64,000 nt of DNA from Flagellimonas okinawensis (lineage in GTDB: Bacteria; Bacteroidota; Bacteroidia; Flavobacteriales; Flavobacteriaceae): the NCBI RefSeq assembly GCF_029194005.1, contig NZ_JARFVA010000005.1, positions 186,001 through 250,000 on the forward strand. Direction: 5' to 3'. A program made the position numbers and the translations under genes. The notes beneath the pieces were generated by a model. The model was not told the DNA's origin. It did not search any database and saw nothing but the letters and a program-made list of their open reading frames with translations. Positions 27,404-36,013 of the stretch are shown here, in pieces; the stretch's first letter is position 1; each line of letters opens with the position of its first letter.

Positions 27404-28198
27404 CTACCTCACTTGACTTTTAAGTACCATTTTGTGCAGTAGTTTTGGAAAGAATCGTTTAAGGTAAATTCCCTTCACTTCTTTTCCTCCCACATACACT
27501 TCGAACTTGTCCTTTTCTATGGCTGTTATCATTTTTTTGGCTGCTAGTTCTGGGCTAATTCCATTTTGAGTTGCGACATCATCGTTCTTTTGGGGAGAAC
27601 CATCTGCCGTAAGAGCGTTTTTGGCCACATTGGTCTGTACAAAACCGGGGCAAACCATAGTCACTTTAACACCATCTTTTTCGTGTTCCATACGCATAAC
27701 ATCAAAAAAACCGTGCAGTGCGTGTTTAGCTCCACAATAACCTGAACGATAAGGAGAACCGAATTTGCCCATTAAACTGGTAACCGTTACAAAATGTCCT
27801 GTTTGGTTTGCCAAAAAGTGTGGGAGAATGGCTTTGGACAAGGCCACGGTTCCCAAATAATTAATGTCCATTAATTGCTCGTAAACCTCCAACTTGGTGT
27901 CTTTTATTAGGGAACGTTGGCTAATTCCGGCATTGTTCACCAAAATATCCACTTTTCCATAAAAGGAAACAGCTTGTTGGGCAATGGCTTCCATCCCTTT
28001 ATGATTATTAAGGTCTAATGGTAAAATGGAAATATTGTCCATATTACCGCACTCCTCCTTTACTTTGATAAGTTCATCTTCACGACGGGAGGAAATAATA
28101 ATATTACAGGAGTATGACCCAAGTGCCATAACCAAACTTTTACCTATTCCAGAAGAAGCTCCGGTTACCCAAATAGTTTTTCCATGGATACTTGACAT
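27404..28198 (-). CDS. Short-chain dehydrogenase/reductase
   Basis: A 264-residue classical SDR. The cofactor-binding TGASSGIGKSL is at residues 13-23, followed by NNAGIS, the catalytic Ser in TVTSLMGK, and YCGAKHALHGF with the YxxxK pair. The basic residues after strand 2 (SSRREDEL) suggest NADPH. Family members reduce 3-oxoacyl, steroid or sugar carbonyls; the substrate cannot be read from sequence. It is divergent from menC with 44 bases between starts. A ketoreductase for 3-ketocapnine is a remote possibility, given the probable capnine genes at the right edge. Confidence 0.88.
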   Translation of the reverse strand: MSSIHGKTIWVTGASSGIGKSLVMALGSYSCNIIISSRREDELIKVKEECGNMDNISILPLDLNNHKGMEAIAQQAVSFYGKVDILVNNAGISQRSLIKDTKLEVYEQLMDINYLGTVALSKAILPHFLANQTGHFVTVTSLMGKFGSPYRSGYCGAKHALHGFFDVMRMEHEKDGVKVTMVCPGFVQTNVAKNALTADGSPQKNDDVATQNGISPELAAKKMITAIEKDKFEVYVGGKEVKGIYLKRFFPKLLHKMVLKSQVR

Positions 28199-28242
28199 AA
28201 GTGCTTTTTTAGATTCAAAATATACTTAAATTTGACTACTTC

Positions 28243-29298
28243 ATGATGAAAGCTACCTATAAAAAGTACACCTTAGATTTTAAAGTGCCCAGCGGTACCT
28301 CTCGTGGCGTAATGACCCAAAAGGAGACCTGGTTTATTATATTAAAACAAGCTGATAGCATTGGAATAGGGGAGTGCGGAATTTTAAGAGGATTAAGTGT
28401 GGATGATCGACCGGACTATGAGCAACAATTGGCATGGACATGCAATCATATACATTTGGGAAAGGAAGAACTTCTTAATCAATTAAAGGAGTTCCCGTCC
28501 ATTCAATTTGGTGTGGAGCAAGCATTCTTATCTTTAAGTTCCAAGAATCCGTTTGAATTGTTTCCTTCCGATTTTACTCAAAAGGAATCACCAATACCTA
28601 TCAATGGTTTGATTTGGATGGGGGATACGGCATATATGCTCAAGCAATTGGAGCAAAAATTAAAGGATGGTTTTGGTTGTATCAAAATGAAGATTGGTGC
28701 CATAGATTTTGAAAAGGAAATCGCCATACTTAAATCTATTAGAGACAATTTTTCTCCAAGTGAGATTGAGCTCAGGGTCGATGCAAATGGGGCTTTTCCC
28801 TTTAATGAAGCCATGGGAAAGCTGGAACGGTTGTCAGAGTTTAAAATACATTCCATTGAACAGCCGATAAAGGCGGGCCAGTGGGACCATATGGCCGATC
28901 TTTGCGAAAAAACACCTTTGCCCATAGCACTTGACGAGGAATTAATTGGAGTGTTCGATGTAACGGAAAAGCAAAAATTACTACAAACCATTCAACCCCA
29001 ATACATCATTTTAAAGCCAAGTTTAATAGGAGGAATAAAAGGGAGCCAAGAGTGGATTGAACTTTCGGAAAAACAAAGTGTCAAATGGTGGATTACCAGT
29101 GCTCTGGAAAGCAATATTGGATTAAATGCCATAGCGCAGCTTACATACTCTTTGCATACGCACATGCCACAAGGATTGGGAACCGGAAGTTTATTTACAA
29201 ATAATATCAATAGTCCTTTGGAAGTCTCCAACGGGAAATTGTTTTACAGACAGGCAAAAGCCTGGGATATGGATTTAATACAAGAAATATGTACATAG
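28243..29298 (+). CDS. menC: o-succinylbenzoate synthase
   Basis: A 351-residue enolase-superfamily enzyme. The catalytic lysine region is FGCIKMKIGAIDFEKEI (KxK). The metal ligands are Asp in LRVDANGAFPF, Glu in HSIEQPIKAG and Asp/Glu in IALDEELIG. The second catalytic lysine is in YIILKPSLIGG and the terminal strand is WWITSALESNIGLNAIAQ. It dehydrates SHCHC to o-succinylbenzoate in menaquinone synthesis. Its stop overlaps the start of the CPBP gene by 10 bases, and that gene overlaps menE, so menC-CPBP-menE is one coupled operon. Confidence 0.93.
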   Translation: MMKATYKKYTLDFKVPSGTSRGVMTQKETWFIILKQADSIGIGECGILRGLSVDDRPDYEQQLAWTCNHIHLGKEELLNQLKEFPSIQFGVEQAFLSLSSKNPFELFPSDFTQKESPIPINGLIWMGDTAYMLKQLEQKLKDGFGCIKMKIGAIDFEKEIAILKSIRDNFSPSEIELRVDANGAFPFNEAMGKLERLSEFKIHSIEQPIKAGQWDHMADLCEKTPLPIALDEELIGVFDVTEKQKLLQTIQPQYIILKPSLIGGIKGSQEWIELSEKQSVKWWITSALESNIGLNAIAQLTYSLHTHMPQGLGTGSLFTNNINSPLEVSNGKLFYRQAKAWDMDLIQEICT

Positions 29299-30227
29299 AA
29301 CAAGGGTATAAAGGAAAAGAAGGACTTTGGAGGTACTTGGTGATTCCAATTGGATTTATTGCCTTCATGATATTGAATTACATCACTACCATAAATTCAC
29401 CCGTTAGCGTGGAGGACGCCATGCAGCAAATTATTGATCAGTTCGGGAGCAATTTGGTTTTGATTATGTTATTGGCCCCATTGGTGGCAGGCTTTTTTGT
29501 AGTTATAGGATGGACGTTATTGGTGCACCAACAATCCATAACCTCATTGACCACCTCGAGAAAAAGAATAGATTGGAAGCGAATCTTGTTTTCGTTCGGG
29601 CTATGGACCGTAGTGACCATTGTGCTCACAGGTACCGACATCTTCTTTTCACCCGAAAAGTATGAGCTTAATTTTAACCTAGTGAAATTTATTCCTTTGG
29701 CCATAATTGCCATTTTGTTGATTCCTTTACAAACAAGTTTTGAGGAATATTTGTTTCGGGGGCATATGATGCAGGGAATAGGCCTAATGGCCAAGAACAA
29801 ATGGGTACCACTGATAATTACTTCCACATTGTTCGGGTTAATGCACATTGCGAACCCGGAAGTAGAAAAGCTTGGGCCTGGAATTATGATTTATTATATC
29901 GGCACAGGGTTCTTTTTGGGGATTTTAACCCTAATGGATGAAGGGTTGGAACTGGCGCTTGGGTTCCATGCGGCCAATAATTTGATCACTGCACTTTTGG
30001 TGACAGCTGATTGGACAGCTTTTCAGACCAACTCGATTTATCGGGATATTTCTGAACCAGTATTGGGGTGGGATGTATTGATTCCTGTATTTGTAGTGTT
30101 TCCCATTCTATTGTTTTTCTTCTCAAAAAAATATGGCTGGAAAAACTGGAACGAAAGACTTTTTGGGCGGGTGTTATCCAAAGAAGAATTTGTAGCAATT
30201 ACCAATGGAACATCAGACGTGGCATAG
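29289..30227 (+). CDS. CPBP-family intramembrane metalloprotease
   Basis: A 312-residue inner-membrane protein with about eight hydrophobic segments. The CPBP (Abi) motifs are present: SFEEYLFRGHMMQGI (EExxxR motif), STLFGLMHIAN (FxxxH) and GFHAANNLITAL (HxxxN). Members include CAAX-prenyl proteases and bacteriocin-immunity proteins. It overlaps menC by 10 bp and menE by 23 bp, so it is translated with them. Why a membrane protease should be coupled to menaquinone genes is not known. Confidence 0.9.
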   Translation: MYIEQGYKGKEGLWRYLVIPIGFIAFMILNYITTINSPVSVEDAMQQIIDQFGSNLVLIMLLAPLVAGFFVVIGWTLLVHQQSITSLTTSRKRIDWKRILFSFGLWTVVTIVLTGTDIFFSPEKYELNFNLVKFIPLAIIAILLIPLQTSFEEYLFRGHMMQGIGLMAKNKWVPLIITSTLFGLMHIANPEVEKLGPGIMIYYIGTGFFLGILTLMDEGLELALGFHAANNLITALLVTADWTAFQTNSIYRDISEPVLGWDVLIPVFVVFPILLFFFSKKYGWKNWNERLFGRVLSKEEFVAITNGTSDVA

Positions 30228-31278
30228 AATACACCCAGAGTTTAGATTAAACGGCATTCCGTGTGCCTTTGAAAACCTTTTTGAGGTCGGGTACAGTTTT
30301 GTAAAGGAGGGTGAAGAATTTGAAGATCCTATAGGTGATTTTTTATTGGATTGGGGCTCTCAAAAATCAACCTTGCAGGTATCTACATCCGGATCTACGG
30401 GAAAACCCAAGACCATAACGCTCCTGAAAGAGCAAATGGTGAATTCCGCATTGGCCACAGGTGAATATTTCAATTTAAAACCCAAACAAAAAGCACTTCT
30501 CTGTTTGCCATGCACTGGCATTGCAGGGAAAATGATGTTGGTACGGGCCATGGTTCTCGGTTTGCATTTGGACTATGTGGAACCCTCCTCGTCACCCATG
30601 CCCAATAATGATAAAATCTACGATTTTGTGGCTATGGTTCCGTTACAGGTTCAAAACTCATTACATCAATTAAGCCGGGTACAGCAATTGATTGTGGGAG
30701 GAGCCCCGGTCGATGCGAATTTAAGGAAGAGACTTGTGGATTTGCCAGTACAAGCTTTCGAAACTTATGGTATGACGGAAACCATCACACATATTGCAGT
30801 AAAACGAATAGATGAAGAAGCCTTGAACCCATTCGAGACATTGCCCAACGTTAGGGTAAGCCAAGACGATAGGGGATGTTTGGTGATAGATGCTCCAAAA
30901 ATTTCTGATGGGAAGATAATTACGAACGACCTCGTTGAGCTCATCAACGATAATAAGTTTTATTGGTTGGGCAGATATGATTCAATCATCAATTCTGGTG
31001 GAGTTAAGTTGGTGCCGGAAAAAATTGAGGAAAAGCTATCGGAAGTGTTGGGGAAACGTTTTTTTGTGGCCGGCCAACCCGATGAAGCTTTGGGCCACCG
31101 ACTGATTCTGGTCGTGGAGGGAGAACCGTCAGACCCTCAGAAGATAATCCAGAACATTAAGGGCATCCAGAATATTGCAAAATTTGAAATACCCAAACAG
31201 GTTTACTTTGTTAAATCCTTTGTGGAAACTTCCACCAAAAAAGTGGACCGTAAAAAAACCATGGAGCTCATTGGCTAA
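30205..31278 (+). CDS. menE: o-succinylbenzoate-CoA ligase (short form)
   Basis: A 357-residue acyl-adenylating enzyme, shorter than typical MenE (about 450-490), as is usual in Bacteroidota where the N-terminal region is reduced. The P-loop STSGSTGKPKTITLL is at about residues 57-70, the adenylate motif is FETYGMTETITHIAVK, and the C-terminal hinge and Lys regions are YWLGRYDSIINSGG and KKVDRKKTME. It activates o-succinylbenzoate to its CoA thioester. The start overlaps the CPBP gene by 23 bp. Confidence 0.9.
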   Translation: MEHQTWHRIHPEFRLNGIPCAFENLFEVGYSFVKEGEEFEDPIGDFLLDWGSQKSTLQVSTSGSTGKPKTITLLKEQMVNSALATGEYFNLKPKQKALLCLPCTGIAGKMMLVRAMVLGLHLDYVEPSSSPMPNNDKIYDFVAMVPLQVQNSLHQLSRVQQLIVGGAPVDANLRKRLVDLPVQAFETYGMTETITHIAVKRIDEEALNPFETLPNVRVSQDDRGCLVIDAPKISDGKIITNDLVELINDNKFYWLGRYDSIINSGGVKLVPEKIEEKLSEVLGKRFFVAGQPDEALGHRLILVVEGEPSDPQKIIQNIKGIQNIAKFEIPKQVYFVKSFVETSTKKVDRKKTMELIG

Positions 31279-31346
31279 ACTAACCCTAAAGGGTGTTTCA
31301 CTAATTGAGGATTCCACTTGCCTAATTCCCGATTTTATTTAAAAGT

Positions 31347-31389
31347 AATTGATACTAGGTTAGTTGTAAATCTAAAAACCGTATCAATT
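31347..31389 (+). repeat. Inverted repeat abutting the start codon of the vWA gene
   Basis: AATTGATAC (31347-31355) and GTATCAATT (31381-31389) are a perfect 9-bp inverted repeat around a 25-base spacer. The right arm ends at the base before the ATG at 31390. It could be an operator or an RNA hairpin that hides the start codon. Confidence 0.55.
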
Positions 31390-32823
31390 ATGAAAAATCC
31401 AATAATTCTATTACTGCTGGTATTTTCCGCGCAAATTGCCGCACAGGAAAACACTATTTCCGGTGTTGTAACCGATGCCGACAACTATCCTATTCCTGGA
31501 GCCAACGTTATGGTGAAAGAAACTACCAACGGGACCCAAACTAATTTTGATGGTCAGTATAGTATAAATGCTAATCAAGGTCAGACTTTGGTGTTTTCCT
31601 ATATTGGATACGACACCAAGGAAATGGAAATAGGTGAGGATAACATAATCAATGTTCAGTTAACGGAAAGCAGAGAAACTTTGGAAGAAGTTGTTGTAGT
31701 AGGCTATGGCTCAAGTAAAAGTAAAATGGCATTGAGTTATGCGGTTTCTGACGTTGTAAGAGGTAGTGCAGCAGATGCACCGATTACAAAGGGATTTGGA
31801 AATTATAGATCAGGCATTTTAACGGCAGGTGAAATCAACGATATTGACAGTTTTAATGAATTGAAAAAAATTATAAACAAAAAGGAATTTCAAAAAATAA
31901 GAACCGATTGGCGATTTCATCTAGAAAACAAAGTTCTTGTAACCGTTAAGGATAAAAGGGGAAATGCTATAAATAATGCTAGGTTATCAATTTTTTCAGA
32001 TAGTGAAGATTCAACCCAACCAGAAATGAGTTCAAGAACTGATGCCTTAGGTAAAGCCGTATTGTTTAAAGATGATGAGTGTCGTGGAATTAGTGATTAT
32101 TATTATGTTCAAGTATATCATGAAAACAAAATATTTGGAAAGAAAATAAAGTCCAATGCAACTAAGGTCGATTTTGTAATTGATGGAAAATCTTCTTGTA
32201 ATAATATAGATATTATGTTTACAATTGATGCCACTGGATCTATGGGAGATGAGATGGAGTACTTGAAAAATGAATTGAGAGACATAATTAATAGAATTGA
32301 CAACACGGTTGGAGAAAAAAGGGTTGCAATGACCTTTTATAGAGATCAAGGCGATGATTATGTTGTAAAGGATTTTGACTTTACTTCGAATTTGGATGAA
32401 GCCCAAAGTATTTTGAACAACCAATTTGCTGGAGGGGGAGGTGATTATGAGGAGGCAGTGGAAAAGGCAATGGAATCCTCTATGTCCATGTCGTGGAATA
32501 AGAATGCACGCGCTAGATTATTGTTTTTGCTTTTGGATGCTCCACCTCATTTTACAGAAGAAAATGTTGAAATCATACACGAACAAATCAAAGTTGCACA
32601 AAAAAATGGTATCAAAATAATACCTGTAGTAGCAAGTGGCGCAGATAAAACAGTTGAAATGCTAATGCGTTTCTTTAGTATCTCTACAAATGGAACATAT
32701 GTTTTTTTAACTGATGACAGCGGTATTGGTAATACGCATCTAAAACCGTCCACTTCCGATTATGAAGTGGAAAAGCTAAACGATCTAATTGTACGATTAA
32801 TTGAAAAGTATGCAAACGTATAA
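31390..32823 (+). CDS. vWA-domain protein with SusC-like N-terminus
   Basis: A 477-residue exported protein with signal peptide PIILLLLVFSAQIAAQ. Residues 20-95 are a CarboxypepD_reg-like domain (ISGVVTDADNYPIPGANV). Residues 98-110 read ETLEEVVVVGYGSSK, the junction into the plug of a SusC/RagA receptor, but no plug or barrel follows. From about 140 comes a linker and beta region (AGEINDIDSF ... RLSIFSDSE), then a vWA domain (272-445) with MIDAS motif DATGSMGDE, FYRDQGDDYVV, GGGGDYEEAVEKA and LLLDAPPHFTE. The vWA family is known in Bacteroidota; its role is unknown. The second half is AT-richer than the first. The ATG at 31390 sits right at the signal peptide. Confidence 0.85.
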   Translation: MKNPIILLLLVFSAQIAAQENTISGVVTDADNYPIPGANVMVKETTNGTQTNFDGQYSINANQGQTLVFSYIGYDTKEMEIGEDNIINVQLTESRETLEEVVVVGYGSSKSKMALSYAVSDVVRGSAADAPITKGFGNYRSGILTAGEINDIDSFNELKKIINKKEFQKIRTDWRFHLENKVLVTVKDKRGNAINNARLSIFSDSEDSTQPEMSSRTDALGKAVLFKDDECRGISDYYYVQVYHENKIFGKKIKSNATKVDFVIDGKSSCNNIDIMFTIDATGSMGDEMEYLKNELRDIINRIDNTVGEKRVAMTFYRDQGDDYVVKDFDFTSNLDEAQSILNNQFAGGGGDYEEAVEKAMESSMSMSWNKNARARLLFLLLDAPPHFTEENVEIIHEQIKVAQKNGIKIIPVVASGADKTVEMLMRFFSISTNGTYVFLTDDSGIGNTHLKPSTSDYEVEKLNDLIVRLIEKYANV

Positions 32824-32825
32824 TT

Positions 32826-32850
32826 AAAAGTGCCTTCGGGCACTTTTTTT
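32826..32850 (+). terminator. Rho-independent terminator after the vWA gene
   Basis: AAAAGTGCC, tetraloop TTCG, GGCACTTTTTTT: a compact, strong terminator directly after the stop codon. Confidence 0.85.
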
Positions 32851-32889
32851 ATATCTGTTAAAAGCTGTAATTTCAGCAAAAAATCAACC

Positions 32890-34236
32890 ATGCGAAAAAC
32901 CATCAAACTAGTACTGCTGTTATTACCTTTTATCGTTGTTTCCCAACAAATACTGCCCGAGGTCGAAAGGGCAAGAGTAGTGGACGAAATTCTCGAAGAA
33001 AGGTTCAATGTTTTACTTCCACAATTAATGGATGATGCGGGATTGGATATGTGGGTGCTGATTTCCCGTGAATATAACGAAGACCCAGTACTAAAAACCA
33101 TGCTGCCTGCAACTTGGTTGAATGCCAGAAGAAGAACTATTCTACTTTTTTACAGGAACAAACAAAAGAACACGATCGAAAAGCTCGCCGTGGCACGTTA
33201 CAATATCGGTAAAAGCATAACCTCTGCTTGGGACAAGGAAAAGGAACCGGACCAATGGAAAAGGTTGATGCAGTTGATAGCTGAGCGAAACCCGGAAAAA
33301 ATAGGTCTCAATTTTTCTAAAGACCACAATATTGCAGATGGATTGGATAAGACAGATTTTGATGAATTCATGGCCAATTTGCCCAAAAAATATCAGTCCA
33401 GAGTAGTTTCTGCAGAACAATTGGCAGTTCGTTGGATCGAGACACGGACTCCACGTGAGATGACCATTTTTAATCAGCTTACCGATATCACCCATGATAT
33501 AATTGCCGAGGCATTTTCAGAAAAAGTAATTACCCCTGGTGTTACCACAACCACTGAGGTAGAATGGTGGATGCGTCAAAAAGTAACCGATTTAGGGTTG
33601 GAGACTTGGTTTCACCCCACGGTGGATATTCAAAGAACCAGTGAGGAACTCGTTGGACACCTATATTCTTTCTCAGGACGACCAGATGATGCCGTGATTC
33701 AACGGGGCGATCTTTTACATTGTGATTTCGGGATCACCTATTTGAGGTTGAACACCGATTGTCAGGAATTGGCCTATGTTTTAAAGCCAGAAGAAACCGA
33801 GGCACCTTCGTTTTTGGTCAATGCCCTTTATGATGGCAATCGAGTTCAAGATTTTTTAACCCAAAACATGATCAAAGGAAGGGTAGGGAACGATATTTTG
33901 GCCAAGGCATTACAAGATGCCAAAGATGCTGGTCTGCGCCCATCCATCTATACACATCCTTTGGGAATGTACGGACACTCCGCAGGAACTACAATAGGCA
34001 TGTGGGATGCACAAGGCGGAGTAATGAAAGATGATGGTGAAAACTATCCCTTAAATCCAAATACGGCTTATGCCATTGAATTGAATGCCACCGTGAACAT
34101 TCCTGAATGGAATCGTGATATTAGGATTATGCTGGAAGAACCTGGTTTTTATGGTGAAGATGGATTTAGATACATCAACGGAAGACAAACAGAATTAATG
34201 CTTATTCCAAGACCCAAGGCACATTTAGGGAACTGA
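32890..34236 (+). CDS. Exported M24-family metallopeptidase (Xaa-Pro aminopeptidase-like)
   Basis: The ATG at 32890 gives 448 residues with a signal peptide (IKLVLLLLPFIVVSQQ). The pita-bread metal site can be traced: Asp in LLHCDFGITYL and Asp in LNTDCQELAYV, His in THPLGMYGHSAGTTIG, Glu in IELNATVNIPEW and Glu in MLEEPGFYGEDGF. The N-terminal creatinase-like domain spans about 25-200. It would release N-terminal residues next to proline in the periplasm. It is followed after 46 bases by the tandem plug-protein genes on the same strand and may be transcribed with them. Confidence 0.88.
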   Translation: MRKTIKLVLLLLPFIVVSQQILPEVERARVVDEILEERFNVLLPQLMDDAGLDMWVLISREYNEDPVLKTMLPATWLNARRRTILLFYRNKQKNTIEKLAVARYNIGKSITSAWDKEKEPDQWKRLMQLIAERNPEKIGLNFSKDHNIADGLDKTDFDEFMANLPKKYQSRVVSAEQLAVRWIETRTPREMTIFNQLTDITHDIIAEAFSEKVITPGVTTTTEVEWWMRQKVTDLGLETWFHPTVDIQRTSEELVGHLYSFSGRPDDAVIQRGDLLHCDFGITYLRLNTDCQELAYVLKPEETEAPSFLVNALYDGNRVQDFLTQNMIKGRVGNDILAKALQDAKDAGLRPSIYTHPLGMYGHSAGTTIGMWDAQGGVMKDDGENYPLNPNTAYAIELNATVNIPEWNRDIRIMLEEPGFYGEDGFRYINGRQTELMLIPRPKAHLGN

Positions 34237-34282
34237 TTCTTTTTTTTTGTAAATTTAGTAATCCACTAAAATTCAAGTTGCT

Positions 34283-36013
34283 ATGAGATTACTATTGTTT
34301 ACGATTGCATTCGTTTTCTATTCGGTGGGTAGTTTTGCCCAACAAAGTATTAACGGCCGTATCACGGATGGTAAAAATCCCTTGTCCAACGTTCAAATCC
34401 ATAACCTGGACTCAGGAAGTAAAACTTCATCCAATTCGGAAGGCAATTATACCATAAAGGCCAAACCTCGTGAAGAACTCCAATATACCTATATGGGAAT
34501 GGATACTGTTTCCATTATGGTCGAGGATGTTACAAGAATTCTAAATGTGACCATGGAGATTCGGATAGAGGAACTGGATGAGGTAGAGATAATCAGTGAA
34601 GTTGGCAGAAATAAACAGCGAATTTTACAGCAGCAATATCCCAAGAATGAAAAACTGATCAGAACTGCTTATGGCATTATTGATTCTGAAACCTTCCCTG
34701 GTAGGTTACCCGTGCTCAACAGCAAGGATATGATCAGTAACCATTATCATTTTGGAATGTACCTCCAAGGTAAGTTCGCTGGAATGAAAGTTGTTATTAA
34801 TCCAGACCAAACCTTTGATGTGTATTCTAGGTCAATGAGTTCAGCTCGAGGCCCGAAACCAGCTATTTATGATATTGATGGACAAATTTTTACCCAAGGC
34901 CCATCTTGGTTAGACCCGAGTACGGTGGAACGAGTTGCCCTAATGCCCGGATTAATAGGAGCTTCAAAATATGGATCTATTGCTGATGGTGGCGTAGTGA
35001 TCGTGAATACCAAGAATGGAACGTACAAGCAAAAAAGCAGCACGCCTTTTGATCAAGCCAAGCTCCGCAATAATTATGTGAAGGAAGGGGAGGTTCAAAA
35101 AAGTATTGCCAATCAAACTTTACCCAATTATTTAAAGCGGTTAAAGGAAAGCAATTCTGTTGAGGAGGCTAAAAACATCTATTTGAAAACCAGGAATATC
35201 TATGGCAATAACCCTTACTTCCTATTGGATTCCTACACCTATTTTTATGAAATACGCAAAGAAGTTGATTACGCGGACGAAATAATGGAGGAGTATATCC
35301 AAGTAATGGATAAAAATCCTGTAATGCTTAAAGCATTGGCCTATACATTGGAAAGTGAGGCCAGACACGAAAAGGCACATGACATCTATAAAAAAGTCTA
35401 TTCGCTTAGGCCCGATTATGCTCAGAGCTTTATAGATATGGCCAATAGTTATCGAAATTTGGGGCAACCCAAGTCTGCCACCACTTTATATGCAAGACAT
35501 GCTTATCTTCAAGATGAAGGTATGTTGCCTGTGGATAGCATGGAACTGGGAATGATCATGAAGCGAGAGATAAAAAATTTGTTCACTTTGGAGAACAGTA
35601 CCTTAAAAATCAAAAAGAGAGATTACCAAGACGATGAATTTGCAACACGTCTTGTTTTTGAGTGGAACGATTCTGAAGCGGAATTTGATCTACAGTTCGT
35701 GAACCCGGGCAATCAATATTTTAATTGGAAACATACTTTGGCAGAGATGCCGGAGCGCATACAATCGGAAAAGAAATTTGGGTATTCCATGGCCGACTTT
35801 TTGTTGGATGATGAACTCCCGGGAAGATGGAGGGTGAATGCCACATACCACGGGAATAAACAAGTGACTCCAACCTACCTCAAAGTGACCATTTATCGTA
35901 ATTACGGTAGCAAATTACAGAGTAAGGAAACAAAGGTGTATCGTTTGGGGCCTAAGGGCGCCAACCAATATTTGTTCGATTTTAACCTTTCCTCTAACGT
36001 TGCCAACAATTGA
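34283..36013 (+). CDS. Barrel-less SusC-like plug protein with TPR-like and C-terminal beta domains (copy 1)
   Basis: A 576-residue exported protein (signal LLLFTIAFVFYSVGSFAQ). Domains in order: CarboxypepD_reg-like (22-92, INGRITDGKNPLSNVQIHN); a TonB-receptor-type plug (about 98-246, with PAIYDIDGQIFTQGPSWL and GSIADGGVVIVNTKNG, the usual plug end); a helical TPR-like region (about 280-440, KAHDIYKKVYSLRPDYAQSF); and a C-terminal beta domain (455-572, TRLVFEWNDSEAEFDLQFVN) whose pattern recalls DUF2135. No outer-membrane beta-barrel strands are present, though a barrel would normally follow the plug. I know no named family for this arrangement. It overlaps its paralogue by four bases. Confidence 0.82.
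   Translation: MRLLLFTIAFVFYSVGSFAQQSINGRITDGKNPLSNVQIHNLDSGSKTSSNSEGNYTIKAKPREELQYTYMGMDTVSIMVEDVTRILNVTMEIRIEELDEVEIISEVGRNKQRILQQQYPKNEKLIRTAYGIIDSETFPGRLPVLNSKDMISNHYHFGMYLQGKFAGMKVVINPDQTFDVYSRSMSSARGPKPAIYDIDGQIFTQGPSWLDPSTVERVALMPGLIGASKYGSIADGGVVIVNTKNGTYKQKSSTPFDQAKLRNNYVKEGEVQKSIANQTLPNYLKRLKESNSVEEAKNIYLKTRNIYGNNPYFLLDSYTYFYEIRKEVDYADEIMEEYIQVMDKNPVMLKALAYTLESEARHEKAHDIYKKVYSLRPDYAQSFIDMANSYRNLGQPKSATTLYARHAYLQDEGMLPVDSMELGMIMKREIKNLFTLENSTLKIKKRDYQDDEFATRLVFEWNDSEAEFDLQFVNPGNQYFNWKHTLAEMPERIQSEKKFGYSMADFLLDDELPGRWRVNATYHGNKQVTPTYLKVTIYRNYGSKLQSKETKVYRLGPKGANQYLFDFNLSSNVANN

Noticed and set aside
34283..36013. Plug protein copy 1 as a truncated TonB receptor pseudogene
   Set aside because: Two full-length tandem copies share the same domain order and a conserved C-terminus with no frame damage, which implies selection rather than decay.
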